A stretch of DNA of 64,000 nucleotides from Siphonodentalium dalli. Lineage: Eukaryota > Mollusca > Scaphopoda > Gadilida > Siphonodentaliidae. Location: positions 66,407,127 to 66,471,126 of the forward strand of contig CP136061.1 of assembly GCA_032622095.1 (NCBI GenBank), read 5' to 3'. Both the position numbers and the translations under genes were made by a program. Shown here piece by piece: positions 1-11,820 of the stretch. How positions within the stretch are numbered: the first letter of the stretch is position 1; every line of letters starts with the position of its first letter. The notes below the pieces were generated by a model. That model was not told the DNA's origin. It made no database searches and was given only the letters and a program-made list of their open reading frames with translations.

Positions 1-510
1 ATGATCGAGTCCGTCGCGCCGAATCTCTTCAGATATACGGCACCGCCATGCATGATGGAGTCCGTCGCACCGAATCTCTTCAGATACGGCACCGCCATGC
101 ATGATCGAGTCCGTCGCACCGAATCTCTTCAGATACGGCATCGCCATGCATGATGGAGTCCGTCGCACCGAATCTCTTCAGATACGGCACCGCCATGCAT
201 GATGGAGTCCGTCGCACAGAATCTCTTCAGATACGGCACCGCCATGCATGACGGAGTCCGTCGCACCGAATCTCTTCAGATACGGCACCGCCATGCATGA
301 TGGAGTCCGTCGCACCGAATCTCTTCTATCCGAGCACAGATACGGCATCGCCATGCATGATGGATGCATGCCGTCCCACCGAATCTCTTCAGATACGGTA
401 TCGCCATGCATGATGGAGTCCGTCGCGCCGAATCTCTTTTATATCCGAGCACAGATACGGCAGCGCCATGCATGGTCGAGTCCGTCGCACCGAATCTCTT
501 CTATATATAT
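1..510. repeat. 49-bp minisatellite, about 10 copies
   Basis: Units begin at 1, 52, 101, 150, 199, 248, 297, 357 and 410, most exactly 49 bp apart. The first unit carries a 2-bp insertion and later ones an insert reading tatccgagca. The unit core is gagtccgtcgcaccgaatct followed by cttcagatacggcaccgcc. The array continues off the left edge and ends in a short TA run near 500-516. Open frames on both strands across it are a by-product of the repeat, not genes. Confidence 0.95.
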
Positions 511-750
511 ATATATCTTTATCGTATGTTAAATATTTTGCCAATGGATTTGGCGTAATTTCGAGAAAAAAAAACATGTTTTGTTTCTTATATTTTCGAA
601 AAATCCGAGATCGTTTCGTCTGTATCGGTTGGATCTTTTTGATCACGCAGTGATCGCATAAAAATGGCTCGGACCCGATTATCTTGTTCGAAGTTGTATT
701 TTTTATGACTGAAATTAGTGTATATTTTTGTGATGCCGGCAAAAATTCGA

Positions 751-1335
751 ATGTATACTTTGATCATTGTGATGGTGATAAATAAATACAGCTCGCGTGT
801 AGAACTGTTATTTCACTCTTATTTCCGTTAAAATAGCATTTCAGCTAATTCAAGTGTTAATACAAGCGAATATATATATTATGTGTTTTTTTTTGGATCT
901 CAAATATTTCAATAACTTAATTTCCCAATTATTAATCCGAGTTACAAGAAAAGAATAGCGAATCGTTTGGTATATATGAATCGGTCATGAGTATATAATC
1001 GTTAACATGCAAGATCGACGGAAATGGAACGTCTTTGTGACGAGTTGATCATTTTTTGATGCATGGTGCAAATAAATTCCACAACAGTATAGACACTGTT
1101 GCTCATCTGTTCCCTGAAAATCGTTCCTGTTCCGTTTTATATGTTCCACTTCGATTATGATTTGTTAATGTTTTTGGAAGATGAAAAGGCTGAAAAACAG
1201 ACAAAACGGCAGATATGGGAGTTTTCAACATGTACTTTGGTCATTGTGATGATGATAAATAAATACAGCTCGCGTAGAACTGTTATTTCACTCTTATTTC
1301 CGTTAAAATAGCATTTAAGCTAATTCAAGTGTTAA
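751..1335. repeat. Direct repeat pair, ~108 bp (751-860 and 1230-1335)
   Basis: Two near-identical segments share the core gataaataaatacagctcg and both end in caagtgttaa. The second copy ends exactly where the TTAA element at 1332 begins, so the first copy may show the pre-insertion sequence. The rest of 511-1331 holds no gene that I can support. Confidence 0.85.
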
Positions 1336-1833
1336 AGGTACGGTTGGCCTTGGCGGTGGGTATCCTGTGAAAATATTTCCACCCGTCAAAAACCGCCACA
1401 AACAGAAAGAACAACAAAATGTAGACAGACATTGTCCGTATACAAATAAGAAATATCGCATAAACAGTATGTTATTGTCATATTTTTGACCATTGTTATG
1501 TAAACAAAGGCATAAAAAGTTACTTTTCTTGTGTTTGTTTATATTATGATGGTAAACATAAAGAGCGTTCTTTGTGGGTGAATTCCTGATATGGAACGAA
1601 TAAAGAGCGTTTATGCCATTTGTGTGTGATTAGCCAGCAGCATTGTGTTGTCTTCTGTAACACAATCAGGCTCTTGCTTAGGTAAAATATAGTAAATCTG
1701 TATGATAACATGCTGTTTACGCGATGGTCATGGTATATATGAACGAAACTGTATGCGTTTTAATGTTTTTCTGTGTACGGTGATTGGAACAAATATGAAT
1801 ATTTTCGACAACTAAGGCCTCACGTGCCTTTAA
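1332..1833. mobile_element. TTAA-flanked MITE, copy C (502 bp)
   Basis: Left end TTAAAGGTACGG and right end CGTGCCTTTAA form short inverted termini with TTAA at both edges. The interior carries two copies of an ATAAAGAGCGTT motif around tcctgatatgg. It aligns along its length with the elements at 49969-51760 and 52443-52960 (inverted). There is no coding capacity. TTAA targets are known for piggyBac and Kolobok transposons; assignment between them is inference. Confidence 0.85.
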
Positions 1834-2435
1834 TACAATGGAAACATATTGAGTTGATTTCTTGCGAACCAGCCGCCATATAGTCATGGAATCTTCAGAT
1901 TTATAATAATTCCACTTCTTAGAGTTTTTGTTTAGCTGATCTCTTCTTTGCTGCTCCACTTCTTTGATGATTAATCAAATATATGAGGGCTCAAAACTCA
2001 TCGAATTCATGCCATATTCCCTATACTTCTATATGACAACCCGTTATTATAGGGATTTCTGACCACACATGAGCTTGATTCGCGAGAAAACGGGACATAT
2101 TTGACGCAACAAACCCACATTCTGATATAATATGCATGTGACAAATTATTCAGGCCATTATGTTTTCTGTAAAACCGCTAAATAAATTAAAGGGGCTTCA
2201 ATATTGGTTCTGCGGGATAACTTTTCACGAAGAAGTGCATGGCTGGTTCAAGTTTTGCAGAAATGGGCGATCTGTGACTCGGGATGCATATGCACGGGGT
2301 GAATCAAATTGACAAGAATGTTTTCGTCGCCAATTTTTATCAAACTCATTTGAAAGCATTACCGTGATACGGATAATATAGCTATGCTATTTGGAATTGC
2401 CTATGGATTCGCCTGATTCAGTGGCGGGGTGGGAC
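1834..2435. other. No gene seen
   Basis: AT-rich sequence up to the LTR retrotransposon. I see no exon signals or recognisable repeat. The last five bases (2431-2435, GGGAC) are the left copy of the retrotransposon target duplication. Confidence 0.6.
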
Positions 2436-3033
2436 TGTAACAGAACGATGTGCGCCCCTGCCTGATCACGCCCCTGTAACTATTGCATCAGTTCCAACTA
2501 TTACGATGCACGAATAACAGGCGTGGGATTGTTAGTCGGACAGCCGTACTTAGCACGATGACGAGATCACGCGATGCTGATTCTAGCTAGTTCTCAGGAA
2601 GGTTCTCAGTCGAACCAGTGCAGAGGTCTAAAAGTTATTAGTTGTTTTGGTACACTGCACTGGTCATGATATACGAAAGCTATACTAAAGCTAACTTTAG
2701 TGACGAGCCGTTGACAACTAGTTGTCAAGCCTGGCCAGTAACATCGTCACATGATTTTGAAAAGTAGGTTACCACTTTTACATATAAGCACTGAGGTTTT
2801 ACCCATCAGTGTTCAGTTGACTGAGTCCTCCTATGAGTACCGCCCTGGGAAAGACTTACTGATCCAGAAGAGCCTGAGAATGCTAGCATCAGCTGACCTA
2901 TCTTGAGAAGCGAAATTATGCTCTAGAAATAAACAGATATCTACGGTTCCATGAGTTGTCGTCACACTAAAAAAGTACACAACGTGAAGTCCGGTCGGAA
3001 CGTCGTATCTCCAACGTACGGGGTTCTGCCACA
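2436..3033 (+). repeat. 5' LTR
   Basis: The 598-bp repeat begins TGTAACAGAACG and ends GTTCTGCCACA. A TATA-like catataag lies at 2781-2788 and a polyadenylation signal AATAAA at 2928-2933, which would place a short R region between about 2810 and 2950. A donor-like aggtgagta follows at about 3091, just downstream of the LTR. A tRNA primer-binding site immediately after the LTR was not recognised. Confidence 0.93.
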
Positions 3034-3155
3034 TAGAGATCAACTGGTTGCTGTGAGCACGGATCAACCACGACGACAATTTCAAGGATGAAGATAGGTG
3101 AGTACACCTAAGACCATAGAATCTGACGTTTTCTAGCCCACCTTTTCTAAACACC

Positions 3156-3546
3156 ATGGCTCATCAAAACGAATTTCTAACATCCTGGCTTCCCAAATTC
3201 AAAACGACTTGAACCCGGAACAATTGGCAAAAGCCCATGTCTTCCTCAAAACCGTTCCGTATTGGCACAAATAAAACAAATAAAACATCTGCCCAATTTT
3301 CAAATTACTTATCCTAAGAATAGGTATAGTGTCCTGGAACTAATTGTCCTCCGGACATTAACAAAGGAAAGAAAATACATGTACCATAAACCAAAGAGCT
3401 TTATGAAAAATCAAAATTCCAGTTCAAAGTTTAAACTTCTTAAAAATGATGATACTTTAAATCTAATTAAAACTGAATCACCAAAATTATGTGCAATGGA
3501 TACAGCACACAATAGACAAACTAGTAAAACTACTAATACAAGTTGA
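3156..3546 (+). pseudogene. Fragmentary gag-region reading frames of the LTR element
   Basis: This is the position where gag would start. An ATG at 3156 opens an 18-codon frame (MAHQNEFLTSWL...). A neighbouring frame reads LNPEQLAKAHVFLKTVPYW before a stop, and a third frame from 3262 gives a 94-codon Lys-rich stretch ending at 3546. No CCHC knuckle or capsid motif is visible. Either the protein is decayed or the region is non-coding. Calling it gag rests on position only. Confidence 0.2.
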
Positions 3547-4877
3547 AAAGTCACATAAACCTAATGGCGTTGAAAATCAACTTAAAAAGAAAAAGAAAAA
3601 AGAACAGCTATGCACATTAAGAAGTTAAATAAATTAAACACGGAATCAAACAGGTAAACACAATAAAAACAAGAGTTGAACCAACAACAACTCAGAAAAC
3701 AGAATCCCTCTTTAAACGAATATAACCCGTATGTGGCGAGGCATCCATTTGTCTCCAATGTGGTCTATCAAAATTTAAAACCAACTCTACGCGATGTACA
3801 ATCTAAACATGAAAAACCACTAACACCACACAGATTATCTAGAACATATGATAATTATGTTACATACTAACAGCATGCGGTGTCTATGTTACGATTCACA
3901 TAGTAAAAACATATCTGGTCATGAGAGTACAAAGCATATACACTCTGCCAGGTTCAGAGTAAAAATGATTGACAGCGCGACTCAACACCGACATTCATGT
4001 CAAATCGGTGCACAGTCATTTGCATTCCGAAGTGTCACATGCTGATCGAGTAAAATCGAACAAGAAATCATTGGAGAACTCAATTGAGCTAAATAAAATG
4101 AATAATACTTCCGTCATGGGTCACAAGACGACAAATACAATTAACACTATACATGCGGAACCACGAACTCGAAAATTTGACAACCCGTGGGTCAACCTTC
4201 CATAAAGATGGTCATCCACAACGAACGCATACAACGCATGCGAATCGAGAGAGACAATCTATAAATCTGCGATTCACCTCGCCAAGTGATAATAAAACTG
4301 AAAAATCACTACAAAATCCGAAAAAATTGGAATTTTCTAAAATCACAAATTAAGTGCCCCTTTAAGGGACAAAATGCTTCAAAACAATCAAATCAATCTT
4401 ACAGTAACCTATTACATTACGGGCAATCCAAAAATCCCCGAAAAAACAGAAATTTAATTTTTTCTGTATGATGGCTACCAAAATGGCCATCCGAATATTA
4501 AAATTTGGGAAAATAAAAAAGTTGGAATAAATTAATTCCCAAGCAGAATATTGGCCATAAACAACGAACTTCGTCTTCTCAGTATCCAACGAAGTCGATA
4601 AAGGCTGATAATCGAGATATTACTCGAAAATATACCTGATTGAGAAATTTCAAGCCTTGTTAGACATAAGAAGGAAGCACTTTTCAAGCCCCAGAGTTGT
4701 CTCTTACCTGAACAGCCTGGCTTGAACTTAAGTGATGCAGTCATTAATGTTAATGACCTTACTTCTTTATGTCAGATCCCTGTATACATTGTCAATATCA
4801 ATGATACTGACAAGTTCTATAAACTTAGAAATGGATGTTCTTAGGCAAGGTTGAAACTCAGTCATATTCCCCTACTC

Positions 4878-5192
4878 CCCAATTTCCACCCTCGTCGCAA
4901 GTATGTGGGTGATGGAAGAAATGCATAGTTCATTTCATTTGATGCATTGACATCAACACGTCTGCTAAAAAGCGACACAAAACCCAATTTCCGCCCTCAT
5001 CACAAGTATGTGGGTGATGCAAGAAATGCATAGTTCATTTCATTTGATGCATTGACATCAACAGTCTGCTAAAAAAAGCGACACAAACCCCAATTTCCGC
5101 CCTCATCACAAGTATGTGGGTGATGCAAGAAATGCATAGTTCATTTCATTCGATGCATTGACATCAATAGTCTGCTAAAAGCGACAGAAAAC
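4878..5192. repeat. ~105-bp tandem repeat, 3 copies, inside LTR element
   Basis: Units begin near 4881, 4986 and 5092. They share aatttccgccctcatcacaa, then gtatgtgggtgatgcaagaa and a gcattgacatcaac segment. They lie within the retrotransposon interior. Confidence 0.9.
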
Positions 5193-5221
5193 CAACCAAG
5201 AAAAGTTGGCGAAAAAAAAAA

Positions 5222-5635
5222 GAGAAATCTTTTGAGATGGGCGACCCTGTCTATTACAATGACAATCGCACCAAAATAAGTTGGCCCGTAAGAGGCAACA
5301 CTATTATCGGAACGCAATGTCGTGTCCCCTTCCTCCCGCTCTGATTCTGACGCTGAAAACACCAGGTCCGAACAGATCTGTAGACGGAGATGATATAACC
5401 CTTAATGAACTTCGCACCAAGCTGCGTGCTCGTAAAATTGGCCCAAGAGGCTCGGACTGATAATAATGCCTCTACAGAAGTGAGCAGTGATGATATGCAA
5501 AATGCATATGGCACGTGCATCGATGATTACGATGTACTGCCCAACTTGGCATTCAAAGACATCACAATGGCTTTAGACATTGAATCTATTCGTGCCATAT
5601 TATCAGCAGCAGAGGACGACTCAGATGAATCTTAG
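5222..5635 (+). pseudogene. Coding-like remnant with acidic C-terminus in LTR element
   Basis: The + strand reads GDPVYYNDNR near 5239 and, in another frame, an uninterrupted stretch to the stop at 5635 that is Asp/Glu-rich and ends AAEDDSDES. At least one frame change separates the parts. No domain is recognised. It may be a decayed structural or integrase C-terminal segment, or chance. Confidence 0.2.
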
Positions 5636-6749
5636 TTTGAACCTGGTCGCCTGCTCACAATTGAACCGTCCACAGTTGTGCCCATTCTAGAGACTGATCT
5701 CTAATCATCGACTCCCCCGTAGACTAGTCTGTTGTTCCCTTTTCCATTGATGGATATGGATCAGCCGTGATCACATGCATTTCTACTGCATGTCCTTGAT
5801 TATATACAAGGTCCCATTAATGGTAGAGCTTATAACGCGGTTTGTTTATCCCCGCTGCTCATTTATTCTTTGCCTTCTTTAGCTCTGCTAAAGAATTCCT
5901 TGTTAGGGAGGATTGTGCAGCGTTGACCTGAGCGCCCGGTGTTAACATGCATGAGTCTTCTGAGGAACTGCCCTTTGTACGGTTGTCACGTACACCTCCT
6001 CGGAGACTCTTTCCTCTTTACAAAGATTGCTTGAAACGACCAGAATCTTGCAAATTTGTTTTTATTATTTCCTCCCTGTGACTGCAGTCTGATTCCTTCT
6101 TTGTGAACATAGATAGGTGAAAAGGTGAGATAGGAAAAAATATTGACTTAACTAGTACCATTGTACACCTGAAATTCGCCAATCTAAATAGTACCATAGA
6201 TAGGAATGTTTGAATTAATGTTAGTTTTTGGAGAAGTGCACATCTCCAAGAACGAGTGTAATAGTTTTTGAAGACGCCATGAATCTTCTAAAACAGTCTG
6301 CTTGTGGCTTAAGCTAAAGCCAAATAGTTACAATATACAAGGAAAGCAAAGGCAATCAGATAGAACAACTAGACATAGCCTAACCCTGACCTGTGAGATC
6401 ACTCTAATCAAGCGACTCTTATATTTAAAGTAGTCAAACAAATGGCATTGTTAGAACGCGAAAAAATCCTGTCAAGATACATAAAGGACACTCGAACGGA
6501 GACGAAGACAATTAAAATAAAACCAGTAAAAACAAACGGACATTAGTTTATTAACTTAACGAGTATAAATAAACAATTCGGAAATACTTTCGCGAGTTTC
6601 AGTGAAAATCTGCATGAATGTAATGAATACAGAATACTTAGAAGTATTGTTACACAATTTGTTGAAATATAAAACATTGGACAATTCGGAAAGCATATCG
6701 CCTCTCGATCCTGTAATTCCACAATGTGTATGTGATTATAATTGTGGCA

Positions 6750-7082
6750 ATGTTAGCTTCGGTGCTTGCCCTCTGTCGTTACCGGAATAAAGTTATGTCC
6801 CTCTTATGCAAACATAAACGCCACAATAGGCGCCATAACGTCAGATTTGGGTCACTGGGTGTACGTGAAGACGCAGGTACCTTGAACGAAGAACCAACCA
6901 CGTCTTCATCACTTGCATCAGCAACCAAGCGATCAGCCGAATCGCCATCCACTCCTGTAACTATCAAACGTACCAAAATTCATCTAACGGAAAATGACAT
7001 TGCCTATTTACAGCAGCACCAACTCATGGAACTGCCAGAACTGATTACCACTGACGAAGCTTCTTCAACATCTACCTTATAG
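6750..7082 (+). CDS. Short membrane-protein frame near the 3' LTR
   Basis: The open frame runs from about 6726 to a TAG at 7082; the first ATG is at 6750. It encodes a hydrophobic segment (VIIIVAMLASVLALCRY), a basic stretch (KHKRHNRRHN) and a Ser/Thr-rich tail with EEPTTSSS and a final TDEASSTSTL. This layout, one membrane span with a cytoplasmic tail, sits between the interior and the 3' LTR, where env-like frames occur in some LTR elements. A second frame upstream (ATG 6614, to 6790) overlaps it and has Cys residues (CVCDYNC). No family is recognised. It is the only LTR-interior frame with protein-like composition. Confidence 0.3.
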   Translation: MLASVLALCRYRNKVMSLLCKHKRHNRRHNVRFGSLGVREDAGTLNEEPTTSSSLASATKRSAESPSTPVTIKRTKIHLTENDIAYLQQHQLMELPELITTDEASSTSTL

Positions 7083-7382
7083 AAAAATGTCCAAAATCAA
7101 CCATCAACCAACTACAACAACTACGTCCCGCTATCAGAATAATGATGTGGCGAGCAATCTAGATGCCAAGAAGAAGGAAATAACCGTATATCCCGGAATA
7201 TAAAACACGCGATTGTGCTCGCATCAACGAACTCATATCCATTATAACCGCTGGATTGGATCAAGAATTTAACCACTTGCGCTTGGGGATTCTTGAGTAC
7301 GTAGTCACGTACGTCTCCGCCAAGACCTGTGCTTGGACTTGTATCCGGTTCAGCTGAATCATGTTCATTACAGAAGAGGATT

Positions 7383-7545
7383 AGATGAAGAGTATATACA
7401 ATAAATATATGACATTCCCTGAATATGATGTCAAGAAAAGATGAAGAGTATATACAATAAATATATGACATTCCCTGAATATGATGTCAAGAAAGCAACA
7501 AGTGTATATAAAATGAATATATGACATTCCACGAAGACGATGTAA
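7383..7545. repeat. ~56-bp tandem repeat, 3 copies
   Basis: Units begin at 7383, 7439 and about 7494 and share tatatgacattcc followed by gatgtcaagaaa. The third is diverged. The array lies within the LTR element interior. Confidence 0.88.
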
Positions 7546-8249
7546 AAAAAAAAGAAACCTCGTGATTTAAAACACGAACTTATTGTGATGTGATATAATT
7601 CCAAATACGGTATTGTATACCCTGATATTATGTGCATGCTCAAATTAATTCGTCGCATGCCCTAGGATTATATAAAGACCACGGTCTAAGGCTAAAAAAA
7701 ATAATCAGATATAATAAGTAGATTAGCTCACTATAGCTGGATACGTGAGATAGGTAGTATCGTAGTTGTTCAATAAATTATAACAGACTTTAAAGTATTC
7801 AACATATAAACACAACTTATGGTTTACTTTTGAATCAGGCTATTAAGCCATTTAGATGTTCTGCACAGACAGATTTTTAATGGAGTAAAAATCTATTTTT
7901 TCCATACATCTAAACCCTGCTAACATGCAGAGGTCATATCCTCTTTTCAACAAGCAGGTACACATATGTGTTCTCATTTAACTATAGTTAACCCTGCTTA
8001 GTATCTGGATAGAGAGATACTACTCACGTATCCTGCCCATATTTTCCTTTTACAGCAATTGAAAAGCATATTAATATATATTAACAATAGTAGTCTTGCC
8101 TTAGACCTTGGCCGTCATTGTGCTCAGTCTGTCCTTCAATGGCAACCAGAAAGGTTGCCTTTTCACTAAAGGATACCAAATCCTAATAATAATAATAACT
8201 TAAACTTAAACTAACAGTGTGCCATCTTTCTGTTAACGATTCCTGCTAG

Positions 8250-8281
8250 GATGATTTCGCATCAGCCTATGCGAAATCATC
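8250..8281. other. Perfect 13-bp hairpin next to 3' LTR
   Basis: The arm gatgatttcgcat (8250-8262), the loop cagcct and the exact complement (8269-8281) end 15 bp before the 3' LTR. The purine-rich atgggaggta between hairpin and LTR is the likely polypurine tract. Confidence 0.85.
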
Positions 8282-8296
8282 TTGGTATGGGAGGTA

Positions 8297-8894
8297 TGTA
8301 ACAGAACGATGTGCGCCCCTGCCTGATCACGCCCCTGTAACTATTGCATCAGTTCCAACTATTACGATGCACGAATAACAGGCGTGGGATTGTTAGTCGG
8401 ACAGCCGTACTTAGCACGATGACGAGATCACGCGATGCTGATTCTAGCTAGTTCTCAGGAAGGTTCTCAGTCGAACCAGTGCAGAGGTCTAAAAGTTATT
8501 AGTTGTTTTGGTACACTGCACTGGTCATGATATACGAAAGCTATACTAAAGCTAACTTTAGTGACGAGCCGTTGACAACTAGTTGTCAAGCCTGGCCAGT
8601 AACATCGTCACATGATTTTGAAAAGTAGGTTACCACTTTTACATATAAGCACTGAGGTTTTACCCATCAGTGTTCAGTTGACTGAGTCCTCCTATGAGTA
8701 CCGCCCTGGGAAAGACTTACTGATCCAGAAGAGCCTGAGAATGCTAGCATCAGCTGACCTATCTTGAGAAGCGAAATTATGCTCTAGAAATAAACAGATA
8801 TCTACGGTTCCATGAGTTGTCGTCACACTAAAAAAGTACACAACGTGAAGTCCGGTCGGAACGTCGTATCTCCAACGTACGGGGTTCTGCCACA
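8297..8894 (+). repeat. 3' LTR
   Basis: This is the second 598-bp LTR, same length as the 5' copy and apparently the same sequence throughout, with the polyadenylation signal AATAAA at the equivalent place (8789-8794). The right target duplication GGGAC follows at 8895-8899. Confidence 0.93.
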
Positions 8895-8899
8895 GGGAC

Positions 8900-11016
8900 A
8901 CCGTGTGGAGAGCCATGATTAAAAAAATTAAATATAATGGTGTTGTTACCGATTTCAATCAAATCTCGATCTCCGCAATGTGGAGAATATGATAGTGTGA
9001 TTCAAAACTGCTAAATATTTAGTGCTATGGATTGTATTTTATTCCTTTTATAACATAGTTATATCTACCAGATCTAGAATATATTATTTGCACACAGTTA
9101 TCAAACCCTTAGATTGAACATAAGTTATAGTACATGCTCGCTCTAGTCTAGTGATCAAAATAGATCAATGCACCAAGGAAACATAAAGTCATTCAGAGTC
9201 ATTCTAAGCCATACACACTGATGCTGAATTAGTCATTGTCCCGTGGTTTAGTTCAAAAAGACACACATGATGTCCTCAACTTTTAAACAGACACCCATGC
9301 ATTCAGGTTCTACAACATCTACAAGAAAGTCACCAGGATATCTCAATGTCGATTCAAGGATTACGGAACTGCATGCGTTGCCAGTCAAACTCAATGCTAA
9401 TGTTTAAATTTCCATTGAAATTCCACTCAGATAAAAAACAAATACTTGTAATAATAATAAATAGTAGACAGTCAACTAATTTAAGATCGATAAGATTTCG
9501 AGATACTGGGTGACTCTGCTCGGTTGAGAGACCCGGTGTGTCTTTTTGTGCGAAACCATGACCTATTTTCAATGGCATTGACATATTCAGCAACATTAAG
9601 GTGGCAAAACTGCATGTTGCATTCTATCTCGGGTCTGATTTGGAGTTTGGCGATCTTTTTATATCGATATCGATGTCCATTGCATAGCATATTTGTGTCA
9701 TCATTTTGGAACAAAGCCTTCTTGCAATGTATGTACACCTTTCATATATGTGTGCTCTCGCACGATCTTTGCTTTATAGGATTGCTATGGTAGTCGTTCA
9801 CTTGTTTGATGAATGACAGGCACAGCATATAGGTTGTGGGCGAACTCAGATGCCAAACCGCTCGGTCTGACAGAGACCCCTTCCATTGGAATACATTATG
9901 CACCATATTCCTCTATCAACAACATTGTAAGTATATCAGTTTGTATATATGTGCACAATTGAATTTGAGTGTTTATATGAGTAGGATATATGGAGAAAGT
10001 TGAGTAGTATATGTGTTATTTCCCCAAAAAATTCTCTACTATTTTGGCACTGTCAAAATTATAAATTACTCACAATAACTAAAACAGTCATTTATAAAGG
10101 ACTCCATGTAAAAAAATCAATTATGTTTTGTCTTAAAGGTGGAACATTTGTAATTGATAAGAATCGGAGCATGCCGGATTTCTGGAGCTAAGAAGGGGAG
10201 CATATGTCAACTAAAATGGTACCCATATGGTTCGGAGAAAAATTTATATCTATTGCCCATAAATGTAATGCTCGAAACAACACAAGTCGTGAATCGTTTG
10301 TAAAGATGTGTTATTTCGTAATTTACAATAGCAGGTTTGTAGAACTATTTTATGCTAGCGAAATTTCCACTATTTCGTCGGTCACTGAAGAAAAATGAGA
10401 CACTGAAGAAAAATGAGATATCAGACTGGTGTAAATCTCGAGATGACTAAGAACACGCAACCAAATAAGTTCCATACACAGCCGTTGAGTATTATCTACA
10501 GAGCCTCGATGCGAACGGGTACATATATATCTAACTGTGATAAATTATAGTCCAGCTCATCTTTTTCTGTGCGGGTGCCTCCATTTTGTCAAACATCGCT
10601 AAGAAGGTAAACAAAAATCAACTTCGAAGTGGAACATAAAACGGGACAGGAATGATTTTCGCGGAACATATGAGCAACAGTGAGATAAATGTGAGTCGCT
10701 ACATGAGAAACATTAATCCTCGAAAAGTAACTCAAGTGTATTTTAAAATAAAACATGTCTTTTATCACTTTATAGTGCATACGAATTATACGAATTTGCA
10801 CATTATTCTGATACGGTGTTTCTCTGCGAACAATGTATTGTAACACATATACGACATAGTTAGTGTTAAATAATTTATATTTGCAAAATTTCACTTAATT
10901 ATTGTAATATCGGGGTACCAATAGGTATACACCCTGGTGACATGTTGTTGGTTATCAATGAATCTACTCGCCGTATACAGATTAAAATTATATTGCCTTA
11001 GAAGATATACTTGTAT
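8900..11016. other. No gene seen
   Basis: AT-rich, mostly unique sequence. The only repeat noted is a 20-bp tandem duplication (cactgaagaaaaatgaga) near 10382-10420. A G run lies at about 11063-11076, just beyond this stretch. The scattered short open frames have no family resemblance or convincing splice context. Confidence 0.5.
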
Positions 11017-11410
11017 GGGAACCTTAATGTACTTGCAGTGAATTCCACCCCACCCGCGTGGTGGGGGGGGGGGGGTTGCATGGCTGGTCGTTAGTAGTGA
11101 ATTATGTGGTGTATTTGTTGTTGGTTATGAATTAAACAACTCAACTAATGGTTTAAATTATATAACCGTATATATTTTAATTCTATGGGAGCCTAATGAA
11201 CTTGGCTGGTTGATAGTAGCGAATGCTGTATGGGATATTTGTCATTGTATGGTTATGAATTTGACTCATCGGGTGGGGTAAATAGCATTTAGAGTTCTAT
11301 TGGGTACCTACGTACTTGGCTGGTTGAGTTGGAAAATGTTCTGAAGTAGTAGATAAAAGGTAATCCAGTTCAAGAATATGTAGACTCACTGGGAGTCTGA
11401 TGTACTTGAC
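11017..11410. repeat. Degenerate tandem repeat, ~100-165-bp spacing
   Basis: Phrases of the type tatgggaacctaatgtacttggct, then ggttgatagtag, recur near 11017, 11183, 11297 and 11391 with variable spacing. One unit contains a long G run. Confidence 0.5.
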
Positions 11411-11586
11411 TATAGTTGACATCCCGTAATGCAAGGATTAAGAATGAAATTGAGTTTTTGAGGCATTTTACCCCAACGATGATCGTCCGCGATCTGAAAA
11501 ATGTCAGTTGAGTAAGGTAATCAAGACTTTCAAACTTGCAGTGGACGCGAAAAGGACTCACCCATTAGTCTAAAAGTCTATCTATT

Positions 11587-11691
11587 TTACTTGGAAACTA
11601 TTTCTGTTTCTCTGGAGCATACGCATATGCACAGTCCGGCTATAATCCACCACAGGGTGAATGCGTTAATAAGTATTCCTATCTGGCCATT
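11587..11691 (-). CDS. Candidate exon 2, small membrane protein
   Basis: The - strand sequence after an AG at 11693-11692 reads NGQIGILINAFTLWWIIAGL, continues as CICVCSRETEIVSK, and stops at TAA (11587-11589). It gives one clear hydrophobic span and a short polar tail. With the proposed first exon the product would be 105 residues. The intron would be ~129 bp. Confidence 0.25.
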   Translation of the reverse strand, partial: NGQIGILINAFTLWWIIAGLCICVCSRETEIVSK

Positions 11692-11820
11692 CTCTTTTCT
11701 TAAAATTAAAATCGTGAAGCACCCGCAGCTTTTCGAAAATACAATGCTTTAAATAGCCAGATAGGTGACATTGCAAGCCAGAGAGGCGGCAAATCGAATG
11801 GTAGATGTATGTGTGTTTAC

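Larger units (their letters stand above)
2436..8894 (+). mobile_element. LTR retrotransposon, apparently non-autonomous (6459 bp)
   Basis: Two 598-bp direct repeats (2436-3033 and 8297-8894) start TGTAACAG and end TGCCACA, giving the TG...CA ends typical of LTRs. The element is bounded by a perfect 5-bp duplication GGGAC (2431-2435 and 8895-8899). The LTRs look identical by eye, so insertion was recent. In spite of this the 5.26-kb interior has no long open frame: the longest is about 118 codons, and no reverse transcriptase, protease or integrase motif was seen. This suggests a non-autonomous passenger moved by another element. A 4-6 bp duplication fits Gypsy, BEL/Pao or Copia; the family is not determined. 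Confidence 0.93.

Noticed and set aside
1-742. Several overlapping open frames on both strands
   Set aside because: They are translations of the 49-bp repeat, with the same peptide in shifted frames.
2831-3157. 108-codon - strand frame, also at 8692-8958
   Set aside because: It is the antisense of the two LTRs, shared only because the LTRs are identical.
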